DNA of 64,000 nucleotides from Fusobacterium_C necrophorum_A (GTDB lineage: Bacteria > Fusobacteriota > Fusobacteriia > Fusobacteriales > Fusobacteriaceae). Below the pieces are notes generated by a model. That model worked only from the letters and a program-made list of their open reading frames with translations. It had not been told where the DNA came from and did no database searches. The stretch is from the NCBI RefSeq assembly GCF_004134945.1, contig NZ_SBAP01000006.1, positions 30,462 through 94,461 of the forward strand, in the 5' to 3' direction. Positions 54,103 to 63,053 of the stretch are shown here, piece after piece; position 1 is the first letter of the stretch; each line of letters starts with the position of its first letter. The position numbers and the translations under genes were made by a program.

Positions 54103-55275
54103 TTAATTTTTTTCTGCCAAATCCTTTTTAAAAATTCCATTTAAGATCAAAGCCAAAGCTCCGTCTCCCGTTACATTACAAGCAGTTCCAAAACTATCTT
54201 GTAAAGCAAAAATCGTTAGCATCAAAGCAGTTCCCGTTTCATCAAAACCGACAACGGAAATGATAATTCCTAAAGAAGCCATTACAGTTCCTCCGGGAAC
54301 TCCTGGTGCTCCCACTGCAAAAATTCCCAATAAGAACACAAATAAAATCATGGTTCCCACAGAAGGTAAACTACCATATAAAATTTTAGAAACCGTCATT
54401 ACGAAGAATACTTCTGTCAACACGGAACCGCATAGATGTGTCGTTGCTCCTAAAGGAATCGCAAAATCCGCAACATCATCATGCAAAACATTTGATTTCT
54501 TCGCACAACTCAAAGCTACCGGTAAAGTTGCCGCGGAAGACATCGTTCCTACTGCTGTTAGATATGCCGGTCCATAATGTTTTAACAGATTCCAAGGATT
54601 CTTTCCGGAAACGGCTCCTCCCAATAAATACAACACTGCCAACCAAATATAATGTCCAACCAGCACAATCACAATCACCTTTAAGAAAACCGGAAATTGC
54701 TTTGTGATACTTCCTTCATAAGATAAAGTTGCAAAAGTACTTGCAATAAAAATAGGCAATATCGGAATGACAATTTTATACACGATACTCAACATAATTT
54801 CATTGAATTCCTCTAATAATTCTTCTGTTTTTTTCGAGTTTGTCCAAATGACAGCAAGCCCTACAATAATAGACAACACCAAAGCAGTCATAACGGAAAC
54901 CACCGGTGGAATTTCCACTTTAAAAACAAGTTCCGGAATTTCTTTCAATCCTTCCACAGCTGTTACAATATTTAATTTAGGAATTAAAATATATCCTGCT
55001 ATCATAGAAAACAAAGCGGCTCCTACCGAAGAACTATAAGATAACCCCAACATGGTTCCCAACATTTTGCTTGCATTCGATTTCATCTTCGTAATGGCGG
55101 GAGTAATAAATCCTAAAATAATAAGAGGGACAATAAAGAAAATAATTTGTCCTATTAAGAACTTAATCGTATTGATTACTCCAATCACCTGTTCATTTGC
55201 ATACAATCCTACAATAATTCCCACAATAACACCTAACAACAACTTGACAATCAGATTATCCTTCCATTTTGCCAT
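54103..55275 (-). CDS. Dicarboxylate/amino acid:cation symporter (DAACS family)
   Basis: About 390 residues with eight or more hydrophobic segments, two hairpin loops and the conserved GDGALALILNG-type end (CNVTGDGALALI). SSAATLPVALSCAKK, PLGATTHLCGS and AVGAPGVPGGTVMASLG are the serine-rich and glycine/proline signature blocks. Imports glutamate, aspartate, serine or similar with Na+ or H+. GGAGGTG lies before the ATG at 55275, so the in-frame ATG at 55290 is not used. Left neighbour of the integrated element. Confidence 0.92.
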   Translation of the reverse strand: MAKWKDNLIVKLLLGVIVGIIVGLYANEQVIGVINTIKFLIGQIIFFIVPLIILGFITPAITKMKSNASKMLGTMLGLSYSSSVGAALFSMIAGYILIPKLNIVTAVEGLKEIPELVFKVEIPPVVSVMTALVLSIIVGLAVIWTNSKKTEELLEEFNEIMLSIVYKIVIPILPIFIASTFATLSYEGSITKQFPVFLKVIVIVLVGHYIWLAVLYLLGGAVSGKNPWNLLKHYGPAYLTAVGTMSSAATLPVALSCAKKSNVLHDDVADFAIPLGATTHLCGSVLTEVFFVMTVSKILYGSLPSVGTMILFVFLLGIFAVGAPGVPGGTVMASLGIIISVVGFDETGTALMLTIFALQDSFGTACNVTGDGALALILNGIFKKDLAEKN

Positions 55276-55371
55276 TTGACACACCTCCATATTTTTCTGT
55301 CTACTATTCTAACACAAAAAATTCGTTATTTCAATTTCGATTCTTAAATAAGTATTTTTTTAACAATTATA

Positions 55372-55395
55372 TATTTTGACCATTATTTTGACCAT
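55372..55395. repeat. Two tandem 12-bp repeats at the integrase end
   Basis: TATTTTGACCAT occurs twice in direct tandem, ending at the stop codon of the small GRP-motif gene. This resembles integrase arm-binding or attachment-core repeats beside int genes, but no second att copy can be seen. Confidence 0.55.
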
Positions 55396-55589
55396 CACTC
55401 CTTTTTCATTTTTCTTTTTGTTTCCAACCATTCTTTTACAACTTTCTTTACAAGCATTCCTGGTTTTGTTTTTTCTTGAGTTGCAATTTCTTGAAGTAAA
55501 TCATAATCCTCTTTACTAAAAAAAGCAGCAGCTTCGTATTTTGCCTTATCCTCTTCTTTTAGTTTTGGTCTTCCCATTTTTTTACCCAT
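55395..55589 (-). CDS. Small GRP-motif protein, possible ribbon-helix-helix regulator
   Basis: 64 residues, opening MGKKMGRPKLKEEDKAKYEA and a helical rest (FSKEDYDLLQEIATQEK, MLVKKVVKEWLE) compatible with a ribbon-helix-helix or AT-hook-like regulator. GGAGG sits before the ATG at 55589; the longer frame from 55679 has no RBS and overlaps int. Lies at the end of the int-xis cluster and may regulate excision or transfer. Family not certain. Confidence 0.65.
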   Translation of the reverse strand: MGKKMGRPKLKEEDKAKYEAAAFFSKEDYDLLQEIATQEKTKPGMLVKKVVKEWLETKRKMKKE

Positions 55590-55653
55590 AGAAAGTCCTC
55601 CAATTTTTATTTTTTTATCTATAGTTAAATTATATTTTAAATGTGTATAAAAA

Positions 55654-56856
55654 TCAAGAGATATTTTTATTTTTTTCACTTACATTTATGATACTTTCTA
55701 TTTTTTCGATAACAGTGGGTTTTTTGGTACTATCTGAATGTACATAAGTCTTTGCTGTTGTTGTAATTTTAGCATGTCCAAGACATACTTGTAAATCTCG
55801 AATATCCATTCCAGCCTCATGTACTATGGTTGCAAAACTATGCCGTAAAGAATGCGGTGTTAATTTTACAAAATTATTTTTTTTACAAAATACCTTTAAA
55901 AAGTATAATAAACCATTAATTGGTATCAATTTTCCAGATTCTTGTACACAAACATACCCATCCCATGTATAATCATAACTATTTTTAAAAAATTTTTTAT
56001 TTTCGATAATTCTTTCTTTTCGTTCTAATAATAACTCTATAATTCTTGAAAATATTGGTAATTTTCTTCTGCTTGAGTTTGTTTTTAAAAAGAAATTTAC
56101 ATAATATTCTTTTTTTTCCTCATCCCAAACTAAACTCTGTTTTATGTCAACTGTATTATTTTCAAGATTGAAAGCAGAAAAAGTCAATCCCATAACCTCC
56201 CCTCTTCGGCAACCTAAGACCAGTAATAGAAATATTTCTAACTCGTATTTATTTCCTTGTAAACATTTAAAAAAGCGTTCTAATTCTTGTTTCGAAAGTG
56301 TTATATGACCTTTATCTTTTACCGGAAAGGAATACTTTTTTTTAAAAATTTTCCAACTGATAAGATCCTCCTCTATTCCCATTTCACAAATTGATTTAAA
56401 TAAAATAAAACAATTTTTTGCAGACCCTGCTTGAAGAGAAGATAATAGAAATAACAGAAAATCATCTACATCATTTTTATCTAATTTTTTTAAAGTAATT
56501 TTTCTCCCTTCAAAAAAAGCATATATTTTTTTAGCATATTCATAATAATTATGAGATGTAGATCGTGCTACATTGCGAAATTTTATATATTTTGGAAGAG
56601 TTAAACGAATATAATCTTCTATATATAGATTATTTTTGAAAGACAGTTCTTCCAATGTTTTTTCAGAAAATTCTACTCTCGCTTTTAATAGTATCTCCTC
56701 TGCTCTTTTTTTTGCTTTGGATTCTGTTACCTTAATTTTGGTACTAAAACTATGTGTTTTTTGCTTATTACTTTCATCATACCAATACAGAACTACATGA
56801 TAAACTCCATTCCTTACTCGAAGTCTTCCATTAACTAATTTTACTTCTTCTTTCAT
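55654..56856 (-). CDS. int: Tyrosine recombinase / integrase of the ICE
   Basis: 400 residues. AP2-like N-terminal arm-binding part (NGRLRVRNGVYHVVLYWYDE), SAM-like core-binding region, and catalytic R-K-H-R-H-Y: LVLGCRRGEVMGL, TPHSLRHSFATI, LGHAKITTTAKTYVH. Acts with the excisionase-like protein to insert and excise the element. AGGAGG precedes the ATG. Confidence 0.92.
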   Translation of the reverse strand: MKEEVKLVNGRLRVRNGVYHVVLYWYDESNKQKTHSFSTKIKVTESKAKKRAEEILLKARVEFSEKTLEELSFKNNLYIEDYIRLTLPKYIKFRNVARSTSHNYYEYAKKIYAFFEGRKITLKKLDKNDVDDFLLFLLSSLQAGSAKNCFILFKSICEMGIEEDLISWKIFKKKYSFPVKDKGHITLSKQELERFFKCLQGNKYELEIFLLLVLGCRRGEVMGLTFSAFNLENNTVDIKQSLVWDEEKKEYYVNFFLKTNSSRRKLPIFSRIIELLLERKERIIENKKFFKNSYDYTWDGYVCVQESGKLIPINGLLYFLKVFCKKNNFVKLTPHSLRHSFATIVHEAGMDIRDLQVCLGHAKITTTAKTYVHSDSTKKPTVIEKIESIINVSEKNKNIS

Positions 56857-56884
56857 CTAATAACCTCCTTCCTAGATTTAGGGG

Positions 56885-57064
56885 CTATTCTCTATTTGAT
56901 GTTATATATTTTATCAAATCTTGCTTAGAAATCATATATTTTTTTCCAATTTTTCTATTCGGAATTTCTTTTTTCTGAAGCAATTTATAGATGGTATTTT
57001 TGTGTAAAGATAATATTTTTATTAAATCTTTTGAATCTAATATATCACTATATTTTTCTAGCAT
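56885..57064 (-). CDS. Excisionase-like helix-turn-helix protein
   Basis: 59 residues, too short for many gene finders. The sequence SKDLIKILSLHKNTIYKLLQ and KKEIPNRKIGKKYMI form the MerR-like excisionase (HTH_17) fold. GAGGG is seven bases before the ATG. It sits 28 bp before int, the usual xis position. Confidence 0.82.
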   Translation of the reverse strand: MLEKYSDILDSKDLIKILSLHKNTIYKLLQKKEIPNRKIGKKYMISKQDLIKYITSNRE

Positions 57065-57073
57065 ATTAATCCC

Positions 57074-57727
57074 TCATTTCATTTTTATAAAAATACCAAG
57101 CAAGAAAAGCACTAAAATTACTAAAAGTATAAAAAAATATAAAGTCTTATTTTTATTATCAAAAATAGACTTTTCCTTTTTTCTTTCTTCTGCAATAATT
57201 CTTATCATTTCTTCCATTTCTTCTTGAATTCGATTTCTTCCTGTTTGAATCGTTTTGAAAAACATTTCATTCATTTCTTCTAGAGTTTTTGAAAAACCTT
57301 CCTTGATATTTTGTTCAAAATTTTGATTGAATTTTTCTATTTTTGAGCTTATTTCTTCTAATTGAAGAAGTGGTTCTTGGCTTTTTTCTTTCATTTCTTT
57401 TAAAACAGTGTTTTTTTCTAAAAATTCTTGAATACTTTCTGCCGTTTGTTCTTTTAGACTTTGTAAAAAAAACTTTTCATCTAAAGATTTTTCAATATAA
57501 GTGGAATGAATTTGTCGTAGTTTCTCTTGAAATGTTTCATTTGTATTTTGTAAAAAATTTCTATAATCTTCTAATTCTATTCTTTTTATAGATAAATAAC
57601 GAATTTCTTTTTGAAAAATCTCAAAAAATTTTTCAAATAAATAACGATATTCATAAGGAATATTTTCAATATTTCTTTGTAATTCTTTCAATTCTTCTGA
57701 TATTATTTTTTCTTCCATTTCTTCCAC
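57074..57727 (-). CDS. Hypothetical coiled-coil protein with C-terminal membrane anchor
   Basis: 217 residues with a GTG start: AGGAGG is six bases upstream, while the earlier ATG at 57787 has no RBS and overlaps the next gene. Long heptad-rich helices (about 20-195) precede one transmembrane helix at the very C-terminus (LYFFILLVILVLFLLGIFI). Tail-anchored topology. I do not recognise the family. ICE operon member, possibly an envelope or exclusion factor (inference). Confidence 0.65.
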   Translation of the reverse strand: MEEMEEKIISEELKELQRNIENIPYEYRYLFEKFFEIFQKEIRYLSIKRIELEDYRNFLQNTNETFQEKLRQIHSTYIEKSLDEKFFLQSLKEQTAESIQEFLEKNTVLKEMKEKSQEPLLQLEEISSKIEKFNQNFEQNIKEGFSKTLEEMNEMFFKTIQTGRNRIQEEMEEMIRIIAEERKKEKSIFDNKNKTLYFFILLVILVLFLLGIFIKMK

Positions 57728-57737
57728 AATACCCCTC

Positions 57738-58133
57738 CTAACAACACTGAAACATAATATATATAGTCTGAATAAAAGAAAAAACACCTAATGAGAATGT
57801 GTATCCAAGATAAGTACAAATTGGAGAAATTAGTATATCTTGGTAATGTCTATTTTCTTTTTCTTGCCTATAAAGAAAATAAACAACAATGAATACAGAA
57901 AGCCCCATAGGAATTCCAACATGTGGGAAAGGAAATTTCCAAAATTGTAAAAAAATACTCAACATTCCTAAGATAAGCGAAAATTTATGTATTTTTTTTA
58001 GAAAAAAAAGGACTTCTTTTTTTTCTTTAATTTGCTCTTTGCACTCTTGTTTAATTAAATTGACAGACGGTACTATATTTTCTTTTATTCTTTCACAGAA
58101 ATCTGAGAAATTTTTTTTTATTCTTCTAAACAT
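57738..58133 (-). CDS. Hypothetical small membrane protein of the ICE
   Basis: 131 residues. Amphipathic basic start (FRRIKKNFSDFCERIKENIV), then hydrophobic segments (SLILGMLSIFLQFW, GLSVFIVVYFLY and a C-terminal pair), so an inner-membrane protein. The ATG at 58133 overlaps the ssb stop (TAATG) with AGGAGGG before it; the longer frame to 58232 lies inside ssb and is rejected. Function unknown. Confidence 0.65.
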   Translation of the reverse strand: MFRRIKKNFSDFCERIKENIVPSVNLIKQECKEQIKEKKEVLFFLKKIHKFSLILGMLSIFLQFWKFPFPHVGIPMGLSVFIVVYFLYRQEKENRHYQDILISPICTYLGYTFSLGVFSFIQTIYIMFQCC

Positions 58134-58456
58134 TATCCCTCCTTTTCTAACAAAGAAGGTGAGGAAAGAAAATCGATTTTTTCTACAATTACTACATTTT
58201 TGTAATTCTTCTTTCCATCTTTGCCTTCCCAAATATCTGTCTTTTGATATCCTTGTATAAAAACTAAAGATCCTTTTTGCAAATATTGAAAAATTGCCTC
58301 TGCTTTCTTTTTAAAAGCAATGCAATGAAAAAAATCTGTTTCTTCTGAATATGGACGATTTACAGCTAAATCAAAACGAATATATGCATTTTTTTCTTTA
58401 TCTTCTAGTAAATCAGGTTCTTTGGTAAATCGTCCTTTTAAAAATATAATATTCAT
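58133..58456 (-). CDS. ssb: ICE-encoded single-stranded DNA-binding protein
   Basis: 107 residues: NIIFLKGRFTKEPDLLEDKE, YIRFDLAVNRPYSEET, FFHCIAFKKKAEAI form the OB-fold. It ends SPSLLEKEG without the acidic DDDIPF tip that the chromosomal SSB (29.96 kb) has, so it would bind ssDNA but not recruit the usual partner proteins. Protects transferred strands, in the family view. AGGAGG before the ATG. Confidence 0.88.
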   Translation of the reverse strand: MNIIFLKGRFTKEPDLLEDKEKNAYIRFDLAVNRPYSEETDFFHCIAFKKKAEAIFQYLQKGSLVFIQGYQKTDIWEGKDGKKNYKNVVIVEKIDFLSSPSLLEKEG

Positions 58457-58474
58457 GAAATCCTCCTATTTCAA

Positions 58475-58494
58475 AAGTGACACATGTGTCACTT
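58475..58494. repeat. 20-bp perfect palindrome, copy 1 (18 bases before ssb)
   Basis: AAGTGACACATGTGTCACTT. Identical to copy 2 at 63062-63081. As RNA it gives an 8-bp hairpin with a CAUG loop; as DNA it is a symmetric operator-like site. Confidence 0.88.
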
Positions 58495-58503
58495 CTCTTC
58501 TTT

Positions 58504-58725
58504 TTATTTTTTATTTGGAATAATGATATTTTTTGCAATTAGAGCCGCATAATTTTCTAATATAAACTCTTCTGAAATTTTATAAAGTAAAGTACTAGAG
58601 TAGGTTAAATAGCTATTTGACGACCTTTTTTCAATATTAAAACTGTCTGTTTTGTAAGTATCTCCTTTTGATAAAGAAAGAAGAAATCTCTCCTCATCAA
58701 AAGCATAATTTTTAAAATGAATCAT
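58504..58725 (-). CDS. Hypothetical protein, 73 aa
   Basis: Starts MIHFKNYAFDEERF (GGGAG upstream of the ATG at 58725; the frame from 58764 overlaps the barrel gene). Mixed helix and strand, with a run of S/T/Y (KRSSNSYLTYSSTLLY) and LIAKNIIIPNKK at the end. No signal or membrane helix. Unrecognised. It lies between the barrel gene and ssb in the ICE operon. Confidence 0.55.
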   Translation of the reverse strand: MIHFKNYAFDEERFLLSLSKGDTYKTDSFNIEKRSSNSYLTYSSTLLYKISEEFILENYAALIAKNIIIPNKK

Positions 58726-58741
58726 ATTTATTTTTCTCCCT

Positions 58742-59638
58742 TTAAAAAGAAAAAGTAACTCCAACAGAAAATCGAGTATTACTTTCCTTTGATTTTTTTA
58801 AAGATTTTTGATAAGCAACAGAAGCTCCTACTTTTACAAAATCTTCATAGTGTATCCCTACTTCTACTCCTCCTTCTATACTTTCTTTAGAATATAAAGG
58901 AATATTTTTTTTTCGGTCTAGCATTTCTCTATGATAAATTATAGAAGGAGTAATCGTCATCTTAATACGATCTTTCACATCTAAAAAATGTTCATGTTCA
59001 GCAGAAATTCCAACTCCAATTTTAATTGTATCTTGATTCTTTTTGAAATTTAAATTCTTAGATTGAAAACGAGCCATTTCTAAGTCTATTATTCCTCTAG
59101 GAATAAAAATCTCATATTCTCCCGGAAATTCTTTTTCAAAAGAAGAATACCATCCTATAAAATTTTGTCTTATAGTTTTTGTTCTTTTTCCAAAATATAA
59201 AGTCGAATAAAAGTCATGTTCCTCGTCTTGGAGAAAGTAAAATATATTTCCTTGATAAAAATTGCCAAGCATTTCTTTTTGTATTTTTCCTGCTTGTATA
59301 GAAAGACCTAATCTCTGTTCTTCATCTGGACTATATCCATATAGAAGCCCTCCTAAATGAGCTTTTTGCTTTTCTAAACTAGAAAAATGATAATCTACTC
59401 GAAATAAATCTTCTCGAACACGATGATCTGTTTTTAACAATCGCTGAATAGAGCGATTTTGATTTTTAGAAAATTGATATGTAGAAGAATGAATTCCATT
59501 CTTTTGTGTAGATAGAGAATAAGATTGAAATCCTACCTCTAATCCATGAAATCCAGCTTCTAATGGAACTTCTGAAACATATGAATATGCTGGAAAGGCA
59601 GCAGACAATAAAAAAAATAAGAATAAGAATTTTTTCAT
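58742..59638 (-). CDS. Outer-membrane beta-barrel protein of the ICE
   Basis: 298 residues with a signal peptide (KKFLFLFFLLSAAFPAYS, cut near YVSEV). The mature part alternates as amphipathic strands and ends RFSVGVTFSF, with the C-terminal Phe that marks Bam-inserted barrels. It resembles an autotransporter translocation barrel without passenger. Directly follows TraF (stop and ATG adjacent), inside the type IV secretion operon. Could be a surface, adhesion or exclusion function; function is not known. Confidence 0.75.
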   Translation of the reverse strand: MKKFLFLFFLLSAAFPAYSYVSEVPLEAGFHGLEVGFQSYSLSTQKNGIHSSTYQFSKNQNRSIQRLLKTDHRVREDLFRVDYHFSSLEKQKAHLGGLLYGYSPDEEQRLGLSIQAGKIQKEMLGNFYQGNIFYFLQDEEHDFYSTLYFGKRTKTIRQNFIGWYSSFEKEFPGEYEIFIPRGIIDLEMARFQSKNLNFKKNQDTIKIGVGISAEHEHFLDVKDRIKMTITPSIIYHREMLDRKKNIPLYSKESIEGGVEVGIHYEDFVKVGASVAYQKSLKKSKESNTRFSVGVTFSF

Positions 59639-60208
59639 TTAAAGACCTCCTATCGTAAAAAATGGTTTTGCAATTCCAACTATATTTTCTTCTGAAATAC
59701 TACCAAAATATCTAGAATCTAGGGACTTCGGATGAAGACCCATGACAAAAATTTCTCCTTCTGCAATTGTAATTTCTTGAAAGCGTGGAAGGAATCTTCC
59801 GGAAGAATCTTTTTCAAAAATCCTAGAATATGGGAAAAAAGTTTTCCCATTTTTGAACAAGACCCAGATATTCTCTTCTTCTGGAAAAGAAGAGAAAGAA
59901 TCTCCAGGAAGACCTTGAACATATTTCATTAAAAGATCTCCCGGTTCTAAATAGTTTTGCCGATATAAAAACATTTCATAGTTTTTCCAAGGCTTGAAGA
60001 TCACAATTTCTCCTAATCGATAGTTTTTCTTCGGAGGATATTTATAGTAAATCCCTAAAGGGATCGAAGAGGAAACATTCAGTATAAAAAAATGATTGAA
60101 AATAAGCACTCCTATAACAAGAATTAGAAAAAGTATTAAAGGAATGAATAACCATTTTATGCCATTTCTACATCTTTTGTTTGATTGACTTTTTTGTATT
60201 TTTCCCAT
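59639..60208 (-). CDS. traF: TraF-like conjugal transfer peptidase (S26 signal-peptidase family)
   Basis: 189 residues: a membrane helix (about 19-40), then the catalytic Ser in NVSSSIPLGIY, the Lys in LMKYVQGLPGD and FVMGLHPKSLDSRYFG (box E). TraF of IncP plasmids matures the VirB2/TrbC pilin. The start overlaps the VirB4 end by 52 bp and has only a weak RBS, so the exact start is uncertain. No TrbC/VirB2 gene is seen here. Confidence 0.85.
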   Translation of the reverse strand: MGKIQKSQSNKRCRNGIKWLFIPLILFLILVIGVLIFNHFFILNVSSSIPLGIYYKYPPKKNYRLGEIVIFKPWKNYEMFLYRQNYLEPGDLLMKYVQGLPGDSFSSFPEEENIWVLFKNGKTFFPYSRIFEKDSSGRFLPRFQEITIAEGEIFVMGLHPKSLDSRYFGSISEENIVGIAKPFFTIGGL

Positions 60209-62757
60209 TCCTGATTTAAAACCTCTAGAAGTTCGTCTTTCGATAAATTTTTACTTTCTAATTCTTTTTTTATTTCTTGAATTGCTTTTTGAGAATCAGT
60301 ATCACTGGCAGCCACATAAGCTAACTCATATTCTGTTAAATTTAACTTAAACATTCTTGTTCCGGAAATAGATTTATAATAATAATCTCTTTTCGGGGTT
60401 CCTCGTGAAATATCCCAAATTTCTTTATCATTTAGTCCAAATGTACGATACAATGGAATATAATTTTCTGTGTATGCTTTTGCATATGGTAAGAAAATTG
60501 TTGTAGGACAAGATGCCAATATAGAATCCCGAATAGAAGATTTTAAAACATCCGTAAGTTCTTGTGTTGCAAACAAAACAGATACATTTTTCTTTCTAAG
60601 AGTTTTTAACCATTCCCTCATCTTACTAGAAAAAAATGGGCTGTCTAATACAAACCAACACTCGTCTAAAATGAGAAGCGTGGGAAATCCTTTTGAAAAG
60701 GCTTCTCTCTCAAGTTTGTGAAAAATATACTGTAAGACAGGGTTACTGGCTTTCTTCATTTGAAGCAATGTTTCCATTTCAAATACTTGCCAAGAATGAC
60801 TCCCATCGAAAGAGTCTTCTTCTCCATCGAAATAATGTCCCACATCGCCTCCTTTACAGTACGGCTTGAGAGCCATTCTTAATTGCTCTTCTTGAATGAG
60901 CAATTGAAGTCCTGTCATAGTTCTTTCCTTCACCGGTAGTTCCGCTAAAGAAATTAAAGCCTCTGCTAAAGCATTTTCTTTCTTTTCGTCAAACAACACA
61001 TTTTCTTGTGTATAAATATCTTTCAACCACTGAGCGACCCATGATCTTTCTAATATTGCTCTTGCTTTTTCTTCTTCTGTAATTTTAATAAGTAATTCCT
61101 CTGTAATTTCTTTTCCCTGCTCTTGTAAATCTCTTTTCTTTTTTTCTATATACTCCTGGACAATTCCAATTTCTCGAAGAGGCTGAAAAGCAACAGTATA
61201 TTCTCCTAAATCATGAAACAATCCTCCAATATTTTCTGTTAGCACTCTGGAAGATCCCCCTTTGTCAAAAAAGAAAACCTGAGAATCTTTATATTTTTTG
61301 AACTGAGCTGCAATAGTGTTCAATAATACTGATTTTCCTCCTCCTGTCTGTCCGAAAACAGCTGTATGACCTACATCTCCTTGATGCAAATTGAAAAAGA
61401 ATGGAGTTGTTTCATCTTCTGCTACAGTCACTAAAAGAGCTTTATCTTGTAAATGAGCATTTTTTCGCTCTCCTGCCCAAATAGAAGTAACCGGTAGCAT
61501 ATCAATTAAATTCATAGTAGTAAGTCCTGGCTTCCGAACGTTATGTTGAATATTTCCCGGCATACTGCCAAAGAAAGCTTCCAATGCACCTATACTCTCT
61601 TCTACAGTAACAATTCCTAAATTTTGAATACATGCTGTTGCCAATTCTACATCTTTTTTTAATTGTTTTGGATCTTTATTTTTAAGAAGTAAAGAAAAAG
61701 TATAATATCCAAACCCTACAGCATTGTTCTGTAAGTCATAAGATAGCTCTATTGCTTCTTCTGATCGATCGTCTGCTTCTAAATTACTTGCTTCTGTTTC
61801 TATTTTTTTATTTGCCCTTGCCTCTACCCAATCAATAACAGAGCTTCGTACCATACTCCATCTTCCTTTATAAACCCTAGCTAGTTTTTTTCCTTCTTCT
61901 TTTCCTAGAAAAATATAGCGAGACATCCAACGATATTCAAGTCCAAGCTTGTTTAATTGATCGAAAAAACCTGGGCAAGTACTAATTGGCATGGATAAAA
62001 TCGAAAGAATTGAGACATAATATTCTCCTACTTTTATATTCAAGCCATTTGTAATGGAAGTATCGCTCAAATAGGCATCTAAAAATATTCCTGAATGCTG
62101 AGGCATGATAACTTGTTCATCAAACTGAGAAAAACAAGAATGAAGATAAGTTAAGGTTTCTTTATTATTCAGAGAGCGAATTTGGTGAAAATTTGTTTTT
62201 AATAAATTGTAATGTTCTTCTAATTCATTTTGAAAATCTTCAAAGTTTTGTCCTCGATCAATCGAAGAAAAAGAAGAATCCTCGATAAAGGTTTTTTTCA
62301 ACTTACTAACGGCATCAATCGAAGGAAGATAACAAAAAGTTAAATAAACATCCGTTGTATAAAAGTCTCCAGAATTGAATGTTTTTCTCCTACACTCATC
62401 AATTTTTTGTAATACTTTTTCTGAAAATTTAGAACTTTCATAAGGTTTTACCTTACTTCTTCTAGCTTCCATAAACAATGACCATCTCCCATCCAGACGT
62501 TTTAAAACGTCATTGATTTGAGCTCTCATTGCTACCAACTCAATAGCAGTATGACTATTGACATCTATTCCTCGAACTACAAAAGTTTTTTGAAAAGATC
62601 CATTTTTATTGCAAATAACTCCTTCTTCTCCATGTATTAAATACCCCCAAGGTAAATAATTTGGAACAGAGTCTTTTTCTTTATAATTGTATTCTCTTTC
62701 TCCTTTTAGATAAAACAAAAGAAAGAAAAGAATAACTCCAACTACTACAATTCCCAT
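60157..62757 (-). CDS. virB4: VirB4/TrbE-type conjugation ATPase
   Basis: 866 residues. An N-terminal membrane helix (GIVVVGVILFFLLFYLKG), VirB4 N-domain (VPNYLPWGYLIHGEEGVICN), Walker A GQTGGGKSVLLNT (near 466), Walker B TLLILDECWFVLD (near 700) and the late FATQELTDVL. Powers the type IV secretion channel. AGGAGG before the ATG. Confidence 0.93.
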   Translation of the reverse strand: MGIVVVGVILFFLLFYLKGEREYNYKEKDSVPNYLPWGYLIHGEEGVICNKNGSFQKTFVVRGIDVNSHTAIELVAMRAQINDVLKRLDGRWSLFMEARRSKVKPYESSKFSEKVLQKIDECRRKTFNSGDFYTTDVYLTFCYLPSIDAVSKLKKTFIEDSSFSSIDRGQNFEDFQNELEEHYNLLKTNFHQIRSLNNKETLTYLHSCFSQFDEQVIMPQHSGIFLDAYLSDTSITNGLNIKVGEYYVSILSILSMPISTCPGFFDQLNKLGLEYRWMSRYIFLGKEEGKKLARVYKGRWSMVRSSVIDWVEARANKKIETEASNLEADDRSEEAIELSYDLQNNAVGFGYYTFSLLLKNKDPKQLKKDVELATACIQNLGIVTVEESIGALEAFFGSMPGNIQHNVRKPGLTTMNLIDMLPVTSIWAGERKNAHLQDKALLVTVAEDETTPFFFNLHQGDVGHTAVFGQTGGGKSVLLNTIAAQFKKYKDSQVFFFDKGGSSRVLTENIGGLFHDLGEYTVAFQPLREIGIVQEYIEKKKRDLQEQGKEITEELLIKITEEEKARAILERSWVAQWLKDIYTQENVLFDEKKENALAEALISLAELPVKERTMTGLQLLIQEEQLRMALKPYCKGGDVGHYFDGEEDSFDGSHSWQVFEMETLLQMKKASNPVLQYIFHKLEREAFSKGFPTLLILDECWFVLDSPFFSSKMREWLKTLRKKNVSVLFATQELTDVLKSSIRDSILASCPTTIFLPYAKAYTENYIPLYRTFGLNDKEIWDISRGTPKRDYYYKSISGTRMFKLNLTEYELAYVAASDTDSQKAIQEIKKELESKNLSKDELLEVLNQEWEKYKKVNQTKDVEMA

Positions 62758-62766
62758 ATTTTCCTC

Positions 62767-63039
62767 CTAATAGTGAATAAATTTTTTTAAATTGATTCTT
62801 GCTACAATTTCCAAAAGCAATGGATCAAATCGAGGATTCAATTTCACAATAACATATAAAGCAATGTAAAAAATGAAAAACAAAATGGTAAAGAAAATAC
62901 TATGAAATACAAATAAAGCCATTATCATAGAAGCTATTAAAACCATAAAAATAGAGAGCGGTAGTCCCCCAAACATAAGTGGTTTTGTAAAAGCTTGATA
63001 TACTGGAATATTAAAATATTCCTCATGTTTTGTTTCCAT
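62767..63039 (-). CDS. virB3: VirB3/TrbD-like type IV secretion protein
   Basis: 90 residues from METKHEEYFNIPVYQ; FTKPLMFGGLPLSIFMV is the VirB3 hallmark, followed by a membrane helix and a hydrophobic second segment. GGGAG is before the ATG at 63039; the longer frame to 63072 overlaps the VirB11 end. Works with VirB4, which it precedes by 9 bp. Confidence 0.85.
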   Translation of the reverse strand: METKHEEYFNIPVYQAFTKPLMFGGLPLSIFMVLIASMIMALFVFHSIFFTILFFIFYIALYVIVKLNPRFDPLLLEIVARINLKKFIHY

Positions 63040-63053
63040 AAAATTTCTCCCTT

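Noticed and set aside
57889..58260. 123-codon plus-strand frame in the ICE
   Set aside because: Opposite ssb and the membrane gene; no RBS, and the minus strand is coupled by TAATG overlaps.
58475..58494. Palindromes as intrinsic terminators
   Set aside because: The hairpins are not followed by a proper T run.
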